This document shows, piece by piece, positions 33,538 through 43,060 of a DNA stretch of 64,000 bases (within the stretch, counting starts at the first letter, position 1; each line of letters begins with the position of its first letter). Below the pieces are notes generated by a model. The model was not told the origin of the DNA. It worked only from the letters and a program-made list of their open reading frames with translations, and ran no database searches. The position numbers and the translations under genes were made by a program. Source of the DNA: Bacteroidales bacterium (GTDB taxonomy: Bacteria > Bacteroidota > Bacteroidia > Bacteroidales > UBA3824); NCBI GenBank assembly GCA_017417315.1, contig JAFPZK010000053.1, forward strand, positions 294,592 through 358,591. Reading direction: 5' to 3'.

Positions 33538-33599
33538 CTACTATTATAATTTGCGCAATCTATACTAAAAAACATAGATTGCGCAAATTATAACAGTAG
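33538..33599 (-). repeat. 62-bp palindromic element, copy 1
   Basis: Perfect 20-bp arms (33544-33563 and 33574-33593, core TTTGCGCAATCTAT) surround a 10-base loop, with outer CTACT/AGTAG after one mismatch. The asymmetric loop gives orientation. The reverse complement matches copy 2 at 59031-59090 almost completely, loop included (9 of 10). It lies between the tRNA-like gene and a convergent gene end, so it may also end transcription. Confidence 0.88.
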
Positions 33600-33625
33600 A
33601 TTTAGTTTATGATAATCAACCGTCG

Positions 33626-34882
33626 TTACGTCTTCATCTTCTTTTTCTTTGCTGCCGGAAAGAGTACGTTGTTGAGAATCAGACGAAAACCGGGTGAGTT
33701 CGGGTGAAGGTCAAGGTTCGTAGGCTCATCGCCGACATAGTGAGTGTAATCCTCAGGGTCATGTCCGGCGTACCATGTCCAAGTGCCTTTTTCGTACTCG
33801 CCGTGAATATAACGCGCCTCGTTTGCGGCTTTATTTTCGCCCATTATCAAAACCGACGATTTCAACACTTTTTTATTGTATGCCGTCGTCTGACCCATAA
33901 AACCGTCAATCACTGACACATGGTTCTGACAAAGCATAGTCGGCACGGGGTCCCATTTCGCCGAAAAGTCAAACAACGTGAAAATATCATTATCCTGACT
34001 GACACGCCGCGTTCTCGTCGCGTCAATGTCTGAATATTCGTAAACGTTAGGATTGAGTTCAAGTGTGAAGTCCTTGAAAGCAAACGTTTTAGAAAAGTCA
34101 AGTTTTTTCTGACAATCAGGGTCTATGCCATCGCCGTCAAACATCGGCTGACAAATGTCAACACCCTCAGCCGCAAGCGCAATGTCAAAACTGTCCGTCG
34201 CCGAACACATCGCAAACATAAAACCGCCGTTGCCGACAAAGGCTTTCATCGTTTTCGCAACAGCAAGTTTCAACTCCGAAACCTTTGAATATCCCATTTT
34301 CTGCGCCAAAGCGTTAAATTCCGCAACTTGATTTTTGTACCAAGGCGCATTTTTGTACATTGCGTAAAATTTTCCGAACTGCCCCGTAAAGTCCTCATGA
34401 TGAACGTGTAACCAATCATATTTTGAAAGTTCTCCCGTCAGAATTTCCTCGTCGTAAACCACTGTGTACGGAATTTCGGCGTATGTCAAGACCAACATAA
34501 CGGCATCGTCCCAAGGCTTGTAAGTTTTAGGAGCGTAAACCGCAATTTTCGGGGCTTTCTCCAATTTTATCTGCTCCATATTGACGTCATTGCGCGAAAT
34601 CTCCGACAAAATATTGTCTGCGGCTGCATCGGCAATCTGTTCAAAACGGACGTTTCTGACACGGCACATATTGGCAATATCTTGCGAAAAATCCGTCAAA
34701 AAACTTCCGCCGCGATAATTCAAAAGCCATTCAGCCGTTCCGCCGCGTTCCAAAACCGCGTAAGCAATGCCGTAAGCCTTCAAATGATTTGTCTGTGTTT
34801 CGTCCATCGGAATCAAAATCTTTAAGCCCCATGACGAAAAGCAGGCAAACGTTAACAATATGGTTAATAATACTTTGTTCAT
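33626..34882 (-). CDS. Secreted family protein usually annotated as asparagine synthetase B (Bacteroidota)
   Basis: This 418-residue protein has a signal peptide (residues 1-18). The start MDETQTNHLKAYGIAYAVLERG and LLNYRGGSFL match a Bacteroidota family commonly labelled asparagine synthetase B, but there is no glutaminase Cys2 or ATP-pyrophosphatase loop, so the name is probably wrong. FAMCSATDSFDIALAAEGVDIC resembles a glutamine-amidotransferase-like fold. HDPEDYTHYVGDEPTNLDLHPNSPGFRLILNN lies near the end. Export suggests a periplasmic or surface role. It stands alone between dnaB and the palindromic element. Confidence 0.6.
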   Translation of the reverse strand: MNKVLLTILLTFACFSSWGLKILIPMDETQTNHLKAYGIAYAVLERGGTAEWLLNYRGGSFLTDFSQDIANMCRVRNVRFEQIADAAADNILSEISRNDVNMEQIKLEKAPKIAVYAPKTYKPWDDAVMLVLTYAEIPYTVVYDEEILTGELSKYDWLHVHHEDFTGQFGKFYAMYKNAPWYKNQVAEFNALAQKMGYSKVSELKLAVAKTMKAFVGNGGFMFAMCSATDSFDIALAAEGVDICQPMFDGDGIDPDCQKKLDFSKTFAFKDFTLELNPNVYEYSDIDATRTRRVSQDNDIFTLFDFSAKWDPVPTMLCQNHVSVIDGFMGQTTAYNKKVLKSSVLIMGENKAANEARYIHGEYEKGTWTWYAGHDPEDYTHYVGDEPTNLDLHPNSPGFRLILNNVLFPAAKKKKMKT

Positions 34883-34902
34883 AGTTATTTAAAGTTTTAC
34901 TT

Positions 34903-36465
34903 TTAGAACGGTGCTTCTTCCGTAACGGGCGGCGGCGGTTGAAGTCCTCCCCCTGTTGCACCTAACGCGCTGAAACTGTCATTATCGTTCATTGACGAAC
35001 CGATAGTCATATTTCCCGCCTCGTCCAAAGACGGTATGCCGCTTGAAAGTCCCATCGAATCCCATTCTTCAAACCTTGCAAACTCGGCTCTAAACCTCAG
35101 ATTTACGTCGCAGGTTGCACCGTTTCTGTGCTTTGCAATTATCACCTGACCTAAACCCATTGTTGAATTACCTTCCGCATCTTGTTGAATACCATAATAT
35201 TCAGGACGGTGAATAAAACAAACAATATCCGCGTCCTGCTCGATTGCTCCCGAATCACGAAGGTCGTTAAGTTGAGGTCTCATGTCGCCGCCACGCGAGA
35301 CCGTACTACGGCTCAACTGCGACAGAGCGATTATCGGCACGTTAATTTCCTTTGCTAACTGTTTGATACCGCGCGAAATAGTCGAAACTTCCTGCTCACG
35401 GTTGCCTCTGACCTCAGGCGGACCGGACATAAGTTGCAGGTAGTCAATCATAACCATTCCGATATTGTGCTGCATTTTAAGACGGATACATTTTGAACGG
35501 AGTTCAAAAAGCGAAATTGCCGCCGTATCGTCTATATATAAAGGTGCGTCTTGAAGATTTTTGACCTTGCTGTCTAATTGAGTCCATTCAAAATCTTCGA
35601 GTTTGCCGGTACGGATTTTTTCTGACGAGAGTTGTGTTTCGCTGACAATCAAGCGGTTGACCAACTGAACCGCCGACATTTCAAGCGAGAAAATCAAGAC
35701 GGGAATTTTAAAGTTAACCGTCATATTACGCGCCATAGACAAAATGAAAGCCGTTTTTCCCATCGCCGGACGTGCCGCAACGACAATCATATCCGAATTT
35801 TGCCAGCCTTGCGTTATTTTGTCCAAAGACGTAAAACCCGAAGGCACGCCCGAAAGTCCGTCTTCTCGTTTTCCGGCATCTTCGATTTGCTTGATTGATT
35901 CTTTCAAAACGTCAGCCATAGACTTTGTTTGCGTTTTGATGTTTCCTTGCGCCAAATCGAAAATAGATTTTTCGGAATATGACAAAATGTCATCAACGTC
36001 AGTTGTCGGGTCGTAGGATTTGTCTTCGATTTCGGTGGCGATTTTGATTAACTGCCGCTGAATGTATTTCTGTTGAAGAATCCTTGAATGAAACTCCAAA
36101 TGCGCTGCCGAGCCGACTTTTTCGGTCAGCGATGCGATATAATACGGTCCGCCGACATCTTCGAGAGTTCCGTTTTTAGAAAGTTGTTCTATAACGGTGT
36201 ATAAGTCAATCGGTTGCTGCGCCGACGACAACTGCATAATAGCCTCGTAAATTTTTTTGTGCGAATCGGTGTAGAAACTATCAGCACTTAAAATATTGAA
36301 AACGTCAATTTCAGCACCTTGTTCGACCATAACTGCGCCCAAAACCACCTCTTCGAGTTCCAAATCGTGAGGCGGTATGCGGCCGTACTGGTCGTTAACG
36401 TGCATAACAAATTCCTTCTTCTGTTTCAAAGAAGCGGTTTTGGAGTTTGGTGTTAAAGCCGGCAT
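34903..36465 (-). CDS. dnaB: Replicative DNA helicase DnaB
   Basis: This 520-residue protein has an N-terminal DnaB domain (PPHDLELEEVVLGAVMVE, about 31-135) and a RecA-type ATPase core with Walker A ARPAMGKT (231-238), Walker B VMIDYLQLM and LSQLSRSTVSRGGDMRPQLNDLR. It unwinds DNA at the replication fork. The C-terminal tail is Gly/Pro-rich (ATGGGLQPPPPVTEEAPF). ATG 36465 gives an N-terminal extension of ~20 residues; MHVNDQYGRI (residue 21) is an alternative start. No split or intein is seen. Confidence 0.95.
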   Translation of the reverse strand: MPALTPNSKTASLKQKKEFVMHVNDQYGRIPPHDLELEEVVLGAVMVEQGAEIDVFNILSADSFYTDSHKKIYEAIMQLSSAQQPIDLYTVIEQLSKNGTLEDVGGPYYIASLTEKVGSAAHLEFHSRILQQKYIQRQLIKIATEIEDKSYDPTTDVDDILSYSEKSIFDLAQGNIKTQTKSMADVLKESIKQIEDAGKREDGLSGVPSGFTSLDKITQGWQNSDMIVVAARPAMGKTAFILSMARNMTVNFKIPVLIFSLEMSAVQLVNRLIVSETQLSSEKIRTGKLEDFEWTQLDSKVKNLQDAPLYIDDTAAISLFELRSKCIRLKMQHNIGMVMIDYLQLMSGPPEVRGNREQEVSTISRGIKQLAKEINVPIIALSQLSRSTVSRGGDMRPQLNDLRDSGAIEQDADIVCFIHRPEYYGIQQDAEGNSTMGLGQVIIAKHRNGATCDVNLRFRAEFARFEEWDSMGLSSGIPSLDEAGNMTIGSSMNDNDSFSALGATGGGLQPPPPVTEEAPF

Positions 36466-36485
36466 TGTTTTTCCCTAAAAGTTTT

Positions 36486-37436
36486 TTATTCCTGATAAAC
36501 GCCCATTGCGCAAAATTTTTCCAAACGCTGATTAAGGAGCGTGTCGATGTCCGTTTTTTCCAATTCGGCGAGAGTATCGAGAATTGTTTTTTTAACGGTT
36601 GCATACATTTCTTGCGGATTGCTGTGTGCGCCTCCGAGCGGCTCTTTTATAACGCCGTCAATCAACTTATTGTTTAACATATCCGATGAGGTAAGTTTAA
36701 GAGCGGCAGCGGCTTCGCGTTTAAAGTCCCAACTTCTCCACAAAATACTTGAACAACTCTCCGGCGCGATAACCGAATACCAAGTATTTTCCAACATATA
36801 AACTTTGTCCCCGACACCGATTCCGATAGCACCGCCCGAAGCACCTTCGCCGATAACGATACAGATAATCGGAACTTTTATACGGAACATTTCATAAATG
36901 TTTCTTGCAATTGCCTCAGCCTGACCGCGTTCTTCGGCTTCCGAACCCGGATATGCGCCCGGAGTGTCAATGAAAGTAACGATAGGCTTCGAGAACTTTT
37001 CTGCCATACGCATAAGACGGAGGGCTTTACGGTAACCTTCGGGATTAGCCATTCCGAAATTTCTGTACTGACGGAGTTTTGTGTTTTCGCCTTTTTGCTG
37101 ACCTATAAACATAATCGGTTTACCGTCAACAGTTCCCCAGCCGCCGACCATCGCGGTATCGTCCTTGATGTTACGGTCGCCGTGAAGTTCTATAAACTCG
37201 TCGCAAATATTGCGGATATAGCCCAGAGTGTAAGGTCTTTCAGGGTGTCTTGACACCTGAACCCTCTGCCACGGAGTAAGGTTTTCGTAAATTTCCTTTC
37301 TGGTCTTGACGATTTTATCTTTCAACTCGCTGATTGTAAGGTCAATGTCAACAGACCCCGCTTTTTTTATTTCTTCCGCCTTCAAAAGTTGTTCTTGAAG
37401 GTCTTGTATAGGCTGCTCAAATTCAAGTAATTGCAT
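36486..37436 (-). CDS. accA: Acetyl-CoA carboxylase carboxyltransferase subunit alpha
   Basis: ATG 37436 ([17 protein letters not shown]) gives the usual length of about 316 residues; the frame extends further upstream to 37469. Characteristic stretches are [57 protein letters not shown] and [15 protein letters not shown]. The subunit joins AccD to transfer carboxyl groups from biotin to acetyl-CoA, the first step of fatty acid synthesis. It lies 20 bases upstream of dnaB on the same strand. Confidence 0.95.
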   Translation of the reverse strand: MQLLEFEQPIQDLQEQLLKAEEIKKAGSVDIDLTISELKDKIVKTRKEIYENLTPWQRVQVSRHPERPYTLGYIRNICDEFIELHGDRNIKDDTAMVGGWGTVDGKPIMFIGQQKGENTKLRQYRNFGMANPEGYRKALRLMRMAEKFSKPIVTFIDTPGAYPGSEAEERGQAEAIARNIYEMFRIKVPIICIVIGEGASGGAIGIGVGDKVYMLENTWYSVIAPESCSSILWRSWDFKREAAAALKLTSSDMLNNKLIDGVIKEPLGGAHSNPQEMYATVKKTILDTLAELEKTDIDTLLNQRLEKFCAMGVYQE

Positions 37437-37498
37437 AATGTTATAACATTTAATTTTTTTCGGGGACAAAGGTACAAAATTTTAAGCAGAAAAAAAAA

Positions 37499-37984
37499 CT
37501 AATCTTCTATTTCAAGACTTACTGCTTTAATTTCCTGCCAGCCGGCTTTGTCTGTTACGCGAATCATAAAATGATAATCGCCCTCGGCAATCGTTTCTGG
37601 GATAGGGATTTTTAAGTCCGCCGTATAAACTTTTTGTCCTGAGGGAATGTCATAACTCTGATTGAACACCCAAGCATTTTCTACGTCGCCGTGTTCGTGG
37701 TCGCCGTGTTTTGAAATCGTTTTCGCGGTTTCTGTGCTATGGCTGTGTCCGTCAAAATTGTTATGAATTTCGATGTTGAAACTGCCGAGTTCTTCATTAT
37801 CGCGGAATATTTGATGAACGAAAATCGTATCGCCCGGCAAATATTTTCCGCCTTCAACGGGAGTTGCGCCCGTATTGTCAAATGAAGGTTTTTCCGTGTC
37901 TTTTTTGTCCTCGTCCTTGTTGCAGGACATTGAGCCGCAAAGACAAAATGCGGCTGCACTGATAGTTAAAAATTTTTTTATCAT
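37499..37984 (-). CDS. DUF4625-type His-rich lipoprotein
   Basis: This 161-residue protein has a signal peptide and lipobox GSMSC (C21) and a beta-rich Ig-like domain. A His/Asp cluster (HNNFDGHSHSTETAKTISKHGDHEHGD, residues 83-109) may bind Zn2+, Cu2+ or Ni2+. DUF4625 lipoproteins are common next to TonB-dependent receptors. Here it is the last gene of a three-gene operon with a TonB receptor and a small His/Cys protein, so a role in capturing metal at the cell surface is likely (inference). Confidence 0.8.
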   Translation of the reverse strand: MIKKFLTISAAAFCLCGSMSCNKDEDKKDTEKPSFDNTGATPVEGGKYLPGDTIFVHQIFRDNEELGSFNIEIHNNFDGHSHSTETAKTISKHGDHEHGDVENAWVFNQSYDIPSGQKVYTADLKIPIPETIAEGDYHFMIRVTDKAGWQEIKAVSLEIED

Positions 37985-38004
37985 TTTTTTTTAAATTAAA
38001 AAGT

Positions 38005-40140
38005 TTAAAATTTAAATTCGATTTTCATTGAAAAACACCTTCCCGCCTCGGGGACGTCAATCAAACGGTAATAACTCGTGTGATTGTAATAAACCTTGTT
38101 GAAAAGATTTTCTACCGAAAAATCCGCACTAAGTTCCGTCTTTTTTAAGACGATTTTTTTTCCTGCTGACAGGTTAGTTAAAAAGTAACCGGGAGTTGGT
38201 TTTTCGGGCGGTACAATATTTTTTTGTGCGCCTGTATATTTCAGTGTTACTGACACATAACATTCGTTACCTTTTCTTTTTCTTTCAATAAAGTATTTTG
38301 ACGTATTAACTATGCTCCACGGCTGAGAAAAGGGAAGTCCGTAACCTTTTTTATCACCTGACAACTGCTTTGATTTCAAAAATTCTCCGCCCAAAGAAAA
38401 TTCTGCTTTCTTCTTTAAAGCGTAGTCCGCCTGAAATTCGCCGCCAAGTCTAAACACCTCATTTTGAACGTATTCGTAAAGTTGCAGACCTTCAACATAA
38501 CGGCTTTGCGGATTAAGATAAATGTAATTCGGGAAAAAGTTAAGAAACGGCGTGAAGTAAAAAGTAAAGCCGTTTTTTTGAAAATTAACGCCGAAATCCG
38601 CCTGATAAGAAATCTCCGGCTGTAAATCTTTGTTTCCGCGTTCATATCTAAAAATCTGATAGTTAATACCGTCAGAGCCGAGTTCTGCGGCAAGCGGTGT
38701 GCGGAAACTTTTTCCGAGGTTACACTTCAACACCCAATCGCCGACCTCATAGTTAAGACCACAAGAAAAAACAAAACTTCCGAAATGTTTTAAAAAATCT
38801 TCTGAACGCGTAACAAACGCTGAATCACCGTTTTGCAAAGGTGTTTTAAACCAATCCTTATACTCAAAAATTTTCATTGACGAAAAGTCTGCACGCACGC
38901 CGGCAGAAAGAATAAGATTGTCAGCGGCATAAAACTTGTCGCAAAAATACATGCCGTTTGCAGTGCTTTCAAACGACGGCAAAACATAGCCCCAACCGCC
39001 GCTGCTGTTTTTCTGAAACTCGTTATTGATTCCCAAATGCAAATTATGATTTGCCAAAATCATTTTATATCCGGCATTGAAAGAAAATGTGTTTTTGTAA
39101 AAACTTCTTTCCAAAAAGCCGTCAGGTTTTGGCATATAACCGTGCGAAGTAGGCTCTGAAAATTCTTCACGACTATTATTCTGAAACGCTAAGTCAAAAT
39201 TCAGGCTGCTACGCCCTATTTTTACCGTATTGTTGCTGACTGCCATCAAATGATTCGCCGTAGAAAAAGGGTAGTCGATGTCAGAAAAACTTTTGTCGAA
39301 ATCAATTTGCGAAAGACGGATTTCGATACCGTGAGCGTTAGCAAAAAAGCCGCTTTTTGTATAAACATCTGAAATGTTGAGCGTACTTTTAAGTTTTTTG
39401 CCTTGAAACCCAAGTGTCAACGTCGCATCACCGTTTTTTCCAGCCGTATTTCTTAACCGATTGTCTTTCAATTTGATGTAGTAAGAATAATACTGAATAC
39501 TGTCAACGGGGACTTTGCTGTCGGAATATTTTTCGGCGGAAAGGCAAAGTTTATAAAAAAACTTGTCCTTTATGCCTTCCGTGTTAGCAGAAAATCCGAA
39601 AGAAGCATTATTACTGCGGACAAAAAACAACACGCGGCTTTCCCTCTGTTTTTCGGGCAAAACGTTATCTTTCAGGCTGATAACACCGCCCAAAGCGTCA
39701 GAGCCGTAAATCATTGCCGCCGGACCTTTGATGATTTCCACTTCATCAAGCGAAAACTGAGAGACTTCCAAACCGTGTTCGTGTCCCCATTGCTGCCCCT
39801 GATGTTTTATGCCGTTTTCGACGACGGCAAGACGGTTGAAACCCAAACCGCGAATCACGGGTTTAGACACATTAGAGCCGATATTCATTGCCTGAACGCC
39901 CGGAATAAGGCTCAAACTCTGCATTAAACTGCCCGAAAAATTGGTTTCAATAAAGTTTTTGTCCAATTTGACGATGTTTTGCGGCAGTTTCATTTGCACT
40001 TCGAGATTGTTTTTGTCGGCTTTGACGGTGATTTCGTCGATGTCTACACCGTTTTTAGCAATTCCCCAAAGGCTGTCTTCCTGAGCACGGGCAACCGCAC
40101 AACAAACCGACAAAAAAGCAAACAAAATTATGCTTTTCAT
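38005..40140 (-). CDS. TonB-dependent outer-membrane receptor, probably for metal
   Basis: The start is ATG 40140 (the frame extends 3 bases to a TTG). The 711-residue product has a signal peptide (to about 20), a plug domain (LMQSLSLIPGVQAMNIG, KPVIRGLGFNRLAVVENGIKH, EVEIIKGPAAMIYGSDALGG) and a 22-strand-type barrel ending in the outer-membrane signal FSMKIEFKF. There is no N-terminal carboxypeptidase-like domain as in SusC proteins. HQGQQWGHEHGLE places several His residues in the plug. Together with the His-rich lipoprotein and the small Cys/His protein this suggests import of a transition metal; the metal is unknown. Confidence 0.88.
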   Translation of the reverse strand: MKSIILFAFLSVCCAVARAQEDSLWGIAKNGVDIDEITVKADKNNLEVQMKLPQNIVKLDKNFIETNFSGSLMQSLSLIPGVQAMNIGSNVSKPVIRGLGFNRLAVVENGIKHQGQQWGHEHGLEVSQFSLDEVEIIKGPAAMIYGSDALGGVISLKDNVLPEKQRESRVLFFVRSNNASFGFSANTEGIKDKFFYKLCLSAEKYSDSKVPVDSIQYYSYYIKLKDNRLRNTAGKNGDATLTLGFQGKKLKSTLNISDVYTKSGFFANAHGIEIRLSQIDFDKSFSDIDYPFSTANHLMAVSNNTVKIGRSSLNFDLAFQNNSREEFSEPTSHGYMPKPDGFLERSFYKNTFSFNAGYKMILANHNLHLGINNEFQKNSSGGWGYVLPSFESTANGMYFCDKFYAADNLILSAGVRADFSSMKIFEYKDWFKTPLQNGDSAFVTRSEDFLKHFGSFVFSCGLNYEVGDWVLKCNLGKSFRTPLAAELGSDGINYQIFRYERGNKDLQPEISYQADFGVNFQKNGFTFYFTPFLNFFPNYIYLNPQSRYVEGLQLYEYVQNEVFRLGGEFQADYALKKKAEFSLGGEFLKSKQLSGDKKGYGLPFSQPWSIVNTSKYFIERKRKGNECYVSVTLKYTGAQKNIVPPEKPTPGYFLTNLSAGKKIVLKKTELSADFSVENLFNKVYYNHTSYYRLIDVPEAGRCFSMKIEFKF

Positions 40141-40191
40141 CAATTTTTATGTTAATAGAGAAAATATTAAAAATAAGAATGTTATGAAATG

Positions 40192-40497
40192 TTATTTAAA
40201 GGAAGGCGGCGCACGTAAAAGGCTTATTAAAACCTCATTCAAAACAGGTTTCAAAACTATAACCGCCAAAGAAATTTCTACAGGTTTTTCTAAAATTATT
40301 TCAACGGAATTGTCTTTTTCTTGAAAAGGAGAAAGCAGGAAATCACAGATTTTACAAACTCCGTCAACGCTGTCCTTTTCAGTCTCGATTCGAGAGTCGT
40401 CGCAATGCGTATGAAAACTTTTCACTGCAAAAACAGGCAATAGGACAAGAAGAAATCCCAAAGCCAAAATGTTACGATATTTTTGCAAAGTTTTCAT
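40192..40497 (-). CDS. Small His/Cys protein with an N-terminal TM segment
   Basis: This 101-residue protein has a hydrophobic segment at 10-25 (signal anchor or signal peptide), then FHTHCDD and VCKICDFLLSPF, spacing that fits metal binding, and a second hydrophobic stretch near 75-92. Short proteins of this kind often precede metal-type TonB receptors in Bacteroidota. It is the first gene of the operon and has a TACCTTTG box 5 bases upstream of its start. It resembles DUF2946-like or similar small proteins, but a family is not certain. Confidence 0.65.
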   Translation of the reverse strand: MKTLQKYRNILALGFLLVLLPVFAVKSFHTHCDDSRIETEKDSVDGVCKICDFLLSPFQEKDNSVEIILEKPVEISLAVIVLKPVLNEVLISLLRAPPSFK

Positions 40498-40501
40498 GGC
40501 G

Positions 40502-40530
40502 CAAAGGTAGAAATTTTATTTTAAAGCAAA
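40502..40530 (-). promoter_or_regulatory. Probable promoter of the metal-uptake operon
   Basis: Minus strand: TACCTTTG (40509-40502) with TTTG at 40530-40527; spacing 17 instead of 19. The message would be almost leaderless. Confidence 0.45.
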
Positions 40531-40540
40531 AATTTTTCTT

Positions 40541-42988
40541 TTAAATTTCAGGCCATTGATGTTTCGGATAACGGCGTTTAAGTTCTTTTCTGACCTCTTT
40601 GTAAGCGTTTTGCCAAAACGATTTCAAATCGGAAGTCAGTTGAACGGGTTTATAGCCGGGCGACAAAAGTTGCATTAAGACCGGCATTTTTCCGCCGTTG
40701 ATTTTCGGCGTTTCCTGCCACTGAAAAACCTCTTGAAGCCGTACCGAAAGCACCGGCTGTTTTCCGTCGTCAAAATACTTTAACTTTATTTTATGACCCG
40801 TCGGTACAACTAAAACCTCGGGCGCAAGTTTTTCTAAACGGCTTAATTGTTCTGTTGTCAAAAGACTGTATTTTACGGCTTGAATAATGTCTGTTTTCCT
40901 TAGTTTTTCAACTGTCGTAACGCCGCTGATATACGGAGAAAGCCAACTTTCAGCGGTGAGAATCAAAGTGTTAATTGAAACATCGGGAAAATCTTCTTCG
41001 CCCCAAATTCTTAACGACAAAATCCTGTTCAAAAAGTTAAAAACTTCGTCGCTGAAATCCAACAATGTTTCGCCTTCTTTTTTGATTGCCTCCAAAACTA
41101 TTTTTTCGGCTTCTGACGCATCGGGCTTTACGGGCGTTTCCTGCAAAATTATGTTGAAAAGTTTTAATTGTTTTGTTGACACCAATCCGCCTTTTTTGGT
41201 ATTCCAAACCGTCAGGATTTTTTCCCTAACCATATCCCTTAACATCGACGGGTCGAGCGGCGAGGCTAAAAAAATCTTAGCGATTCCGTTTTCGCGAGTG
41301 TTAAGACTTGCAACGGTGAGCCAGTTTTCGCCGGCTAACGTATCTTCTCGAAAAGTCTGCGCTATCGTCCCGTTAGAAAGCATAAACTGAGCATTATTGC
41401 CCGGCTTTGCGGAGGCGATTCTTTCAGGAAAAGCCTGAGCCAACAAAAAGCCCGTATCGTAACAATCAAAGCCGTCATTATCTTCCTTGACATTAAACAT
41501 TTTTCTTAGTTGACAAGCATAAAGTTCCAATCTGTCAAAGTTTTTGTTATGACGGTTTTCTTTTCTGTTCTGACGGAGTTTTTCTATACGCAAATTAATG
41601 TCCGTGCCGTACTCGCTTGAAAGCGGATCGCGATTGTCAAGAATTGCGGCAATGTCGGCGGCAAGCGGCAAAAGCGACATTTTCTTTGCCGTCAACAACA
41701 TTTTTGCGATTCTCGGGTGCGTAGGAATTTTTGAAAGTTCTTTTCCCAAAGGCGTGATTGAAAAATTTTCGTCAACGGCGTTGAGGTTTTTCAAAAGTTC
41801 TTTTGCAAGGCGGACGTTAGTTTTGTCAGGCGGTGAAAGCCACGTTAAGTTTTCGGGATTCGGCTCGCCCCATTTCGCTAAATCCAACATTAAAGGTGTT
41901 AAATCTGCGTATTCAATTTCGGGACGACGGTTTTGAGCCATACGGCTTTCGGTTGTCAAATCCCATAAACGGTAACAAAAACCGTCTGAAATTCTGCCTG
42001 CACGCCCCGTCCTTTGACCTGCCATATCGAGCGAAATTCTTACTGTTCTAAGTCCCGACAATGCACGGTCTGAATTATATTCTTGAATTTTAGTTAATCC
42101 GCTGTCTATAACTATTTTAACGCCTTCTATCGTAAGTGAAGTTTCAGCAATTGACGTCGCCAAAACGATACGTCTTCTGCCAAAAGAATCCGGCAAAACG
42201 GCTTCCCTTTGAAGTTTCTGCGGCAACATTCCGTAAAGCGGTTTTATCAACACTTTTCCGACTGAGGTTTTCAAAAATTCTTCGCACTTTTTAATCTCGC
42301 CTTCGCCGGGTAGAAACGCCAAGATGTCGCCGTCTTGATGCTCTTCTAAGGCTTTTAAAACGGTGTTTGCAACTTGTCTCGGTGCTGAAAATTCGTCGCA
42401 ACAGCCTTCGTAAAAGACTTTTACGTTATAACTTTTTGTCGTTGCCCTTACAACCGGCGCGTTAAGCAGTGCTGACAATTTGTCCGTGTCGATTGTCGCG
42501 GACATTATGATGATTTTTAAATCGGGGCGCAAAACCGTCTGACATTCACGGATTAACGAAAGTGCCAAATCAGCGTTAAGGCTGCGCTCGTGAAACTCGT
42601 CGAAAATAACTGTTGAAACGCCGTTTAATTCGTTGTCAGACAAAAGCATACGGGTTAAGATACCTTCCGTTACGACTTCTAAGCGGGTCTTTGCTGACTT
42701 GCACGTTTCAAAACGGATTGAATACCCGATTGTGCCGCCCGTTTTTTCTCCCAAGAGGTCTGACATTCTGTCGGCGACGGCTCTTGCTGCAAGTCTGCGG
42801 GGTTCAAGCATGATGATTTTGCCGCTCTTAGGATAACGTTTTAAAATTTCTAACGGCAAAACGGTACTTTTACCCGTTCCTGTCGGCGCAGTAACGATAA
42901 CGGTTTGATTATTAGAATATTCTCTAAAAAACTCTTCAAAAATTTCTTCAATCGGGTACATAAAATCTTTTAGTTTTGAAGTCTGCAA
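40541..42988 (-). CDS. hrpB: ATP-dependent helicase HrpB
   Basis: This 815-residue protein is a DEAH-family helicase: Walker A APTGTGKST (34-42), Walker B DEFHERS (HrpB type), SAT motif, and QRTGRAGRISDGFCYRLW. The helicase C-terminal and HrpB-specific domains follow, with AGENWLTVASLNTREN and the terminal VQLTSDLKSFWQNAYKEVRKELKRRYPKHQWPE. It probably acts on RNA; the physiological role is not well known. Length fits the family (about 810-840). Confidence 0.92.
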   Translation of the reverse strand: MQTSKLKDFMYPIEEIFEEFFREYSNNQTVIVTAPTGTGKSTVLPLEILKRYPKSGKIIMLEPRRLAARAVADRMSDLLGEKTGGTIGYSIRFETCKSAKTRLEVVTEGILTRMLLSDNELNGVSTVIFDEFHERSLNADLALSLIRECQTVLRPDLKIIIMSATIDTDKLSALLNAPVVRATTKSYNVKVFYEGCCDEFSAPRQVANTVLKALEEHQDGDILAFLPGEGEIKKCEEFLKTSVGKVLIKPLYGMLPQKLQREAVLPDSFGRRRIVLATSIAETSLTIEGVKIVIDSGLTKIQEYNSDRALSGLRTVRISLDMAGQRTGRAGRISDGFCYRLWDLTTESRMAQNRRPEIEYADLTPLMLDLAKWGEPNPENLTWLSPPDKTNVRLAKELLKNLNAVDENFSITPLGKELSKIPTHPRIAKMLLTAKKMSLLPLAADIAAILDNRDPLSSEYGTDINLRIEKLRQNRKENRHNKNFDRLELYACQLRKMFNVKEDNDGFDCYDTGFLLAQAFPERIASAKPGNNAQFMLSNGTIAQTFREDTLAGENWLTVASLNTRENGIAKIFLASPLDPSMLRDMVREKILTVWNTKKGGLVSTKQLKLFNIILQETPVKPDASEAEKIVLEAIKKEGETLLDFSDEVFNFLNRILSLRIWGEEDFPDVSINTLILTAESWLSPYISGVTTVEKLRKTDIIQAVKYSLLTTEQLSRLEKLAPEVLVVPTGHKIKLKYFDDGKQPVLSVRLQEVFQWQETPKINGGKMPVLMQLLSPGYKPVQLTSDLKSFWQNAYKEVRKELKRRYPKHQWPEI

Positions 42989-43002
42989 AATTAAAGAATA
43001 TT

Positions 43003-43032
43003 TTTGATAATAAGTTTTTTTTTCTATTTTTG
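43003..43032 (+). promoter_or_regulatory. Promoter of the zinc-ribbon gene pair
   Basis: TTTG 43003-43006, 18 bases, TATTTTTG 43025-43032; ATG 43061 lies 28 bases downstream. Confidence 0.55.
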
Positions 43033-43060
43033 TGCATAAAGTTTTTCTGAAAAAAAAATT

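Noticed and set aside
33626..34882. A true asparagine synthetase B
   Set aside because: A signal peptide is present, and the N-terminal Cys nucleophile and ATP-binding SGGxDS motif of AsnB are not visible.
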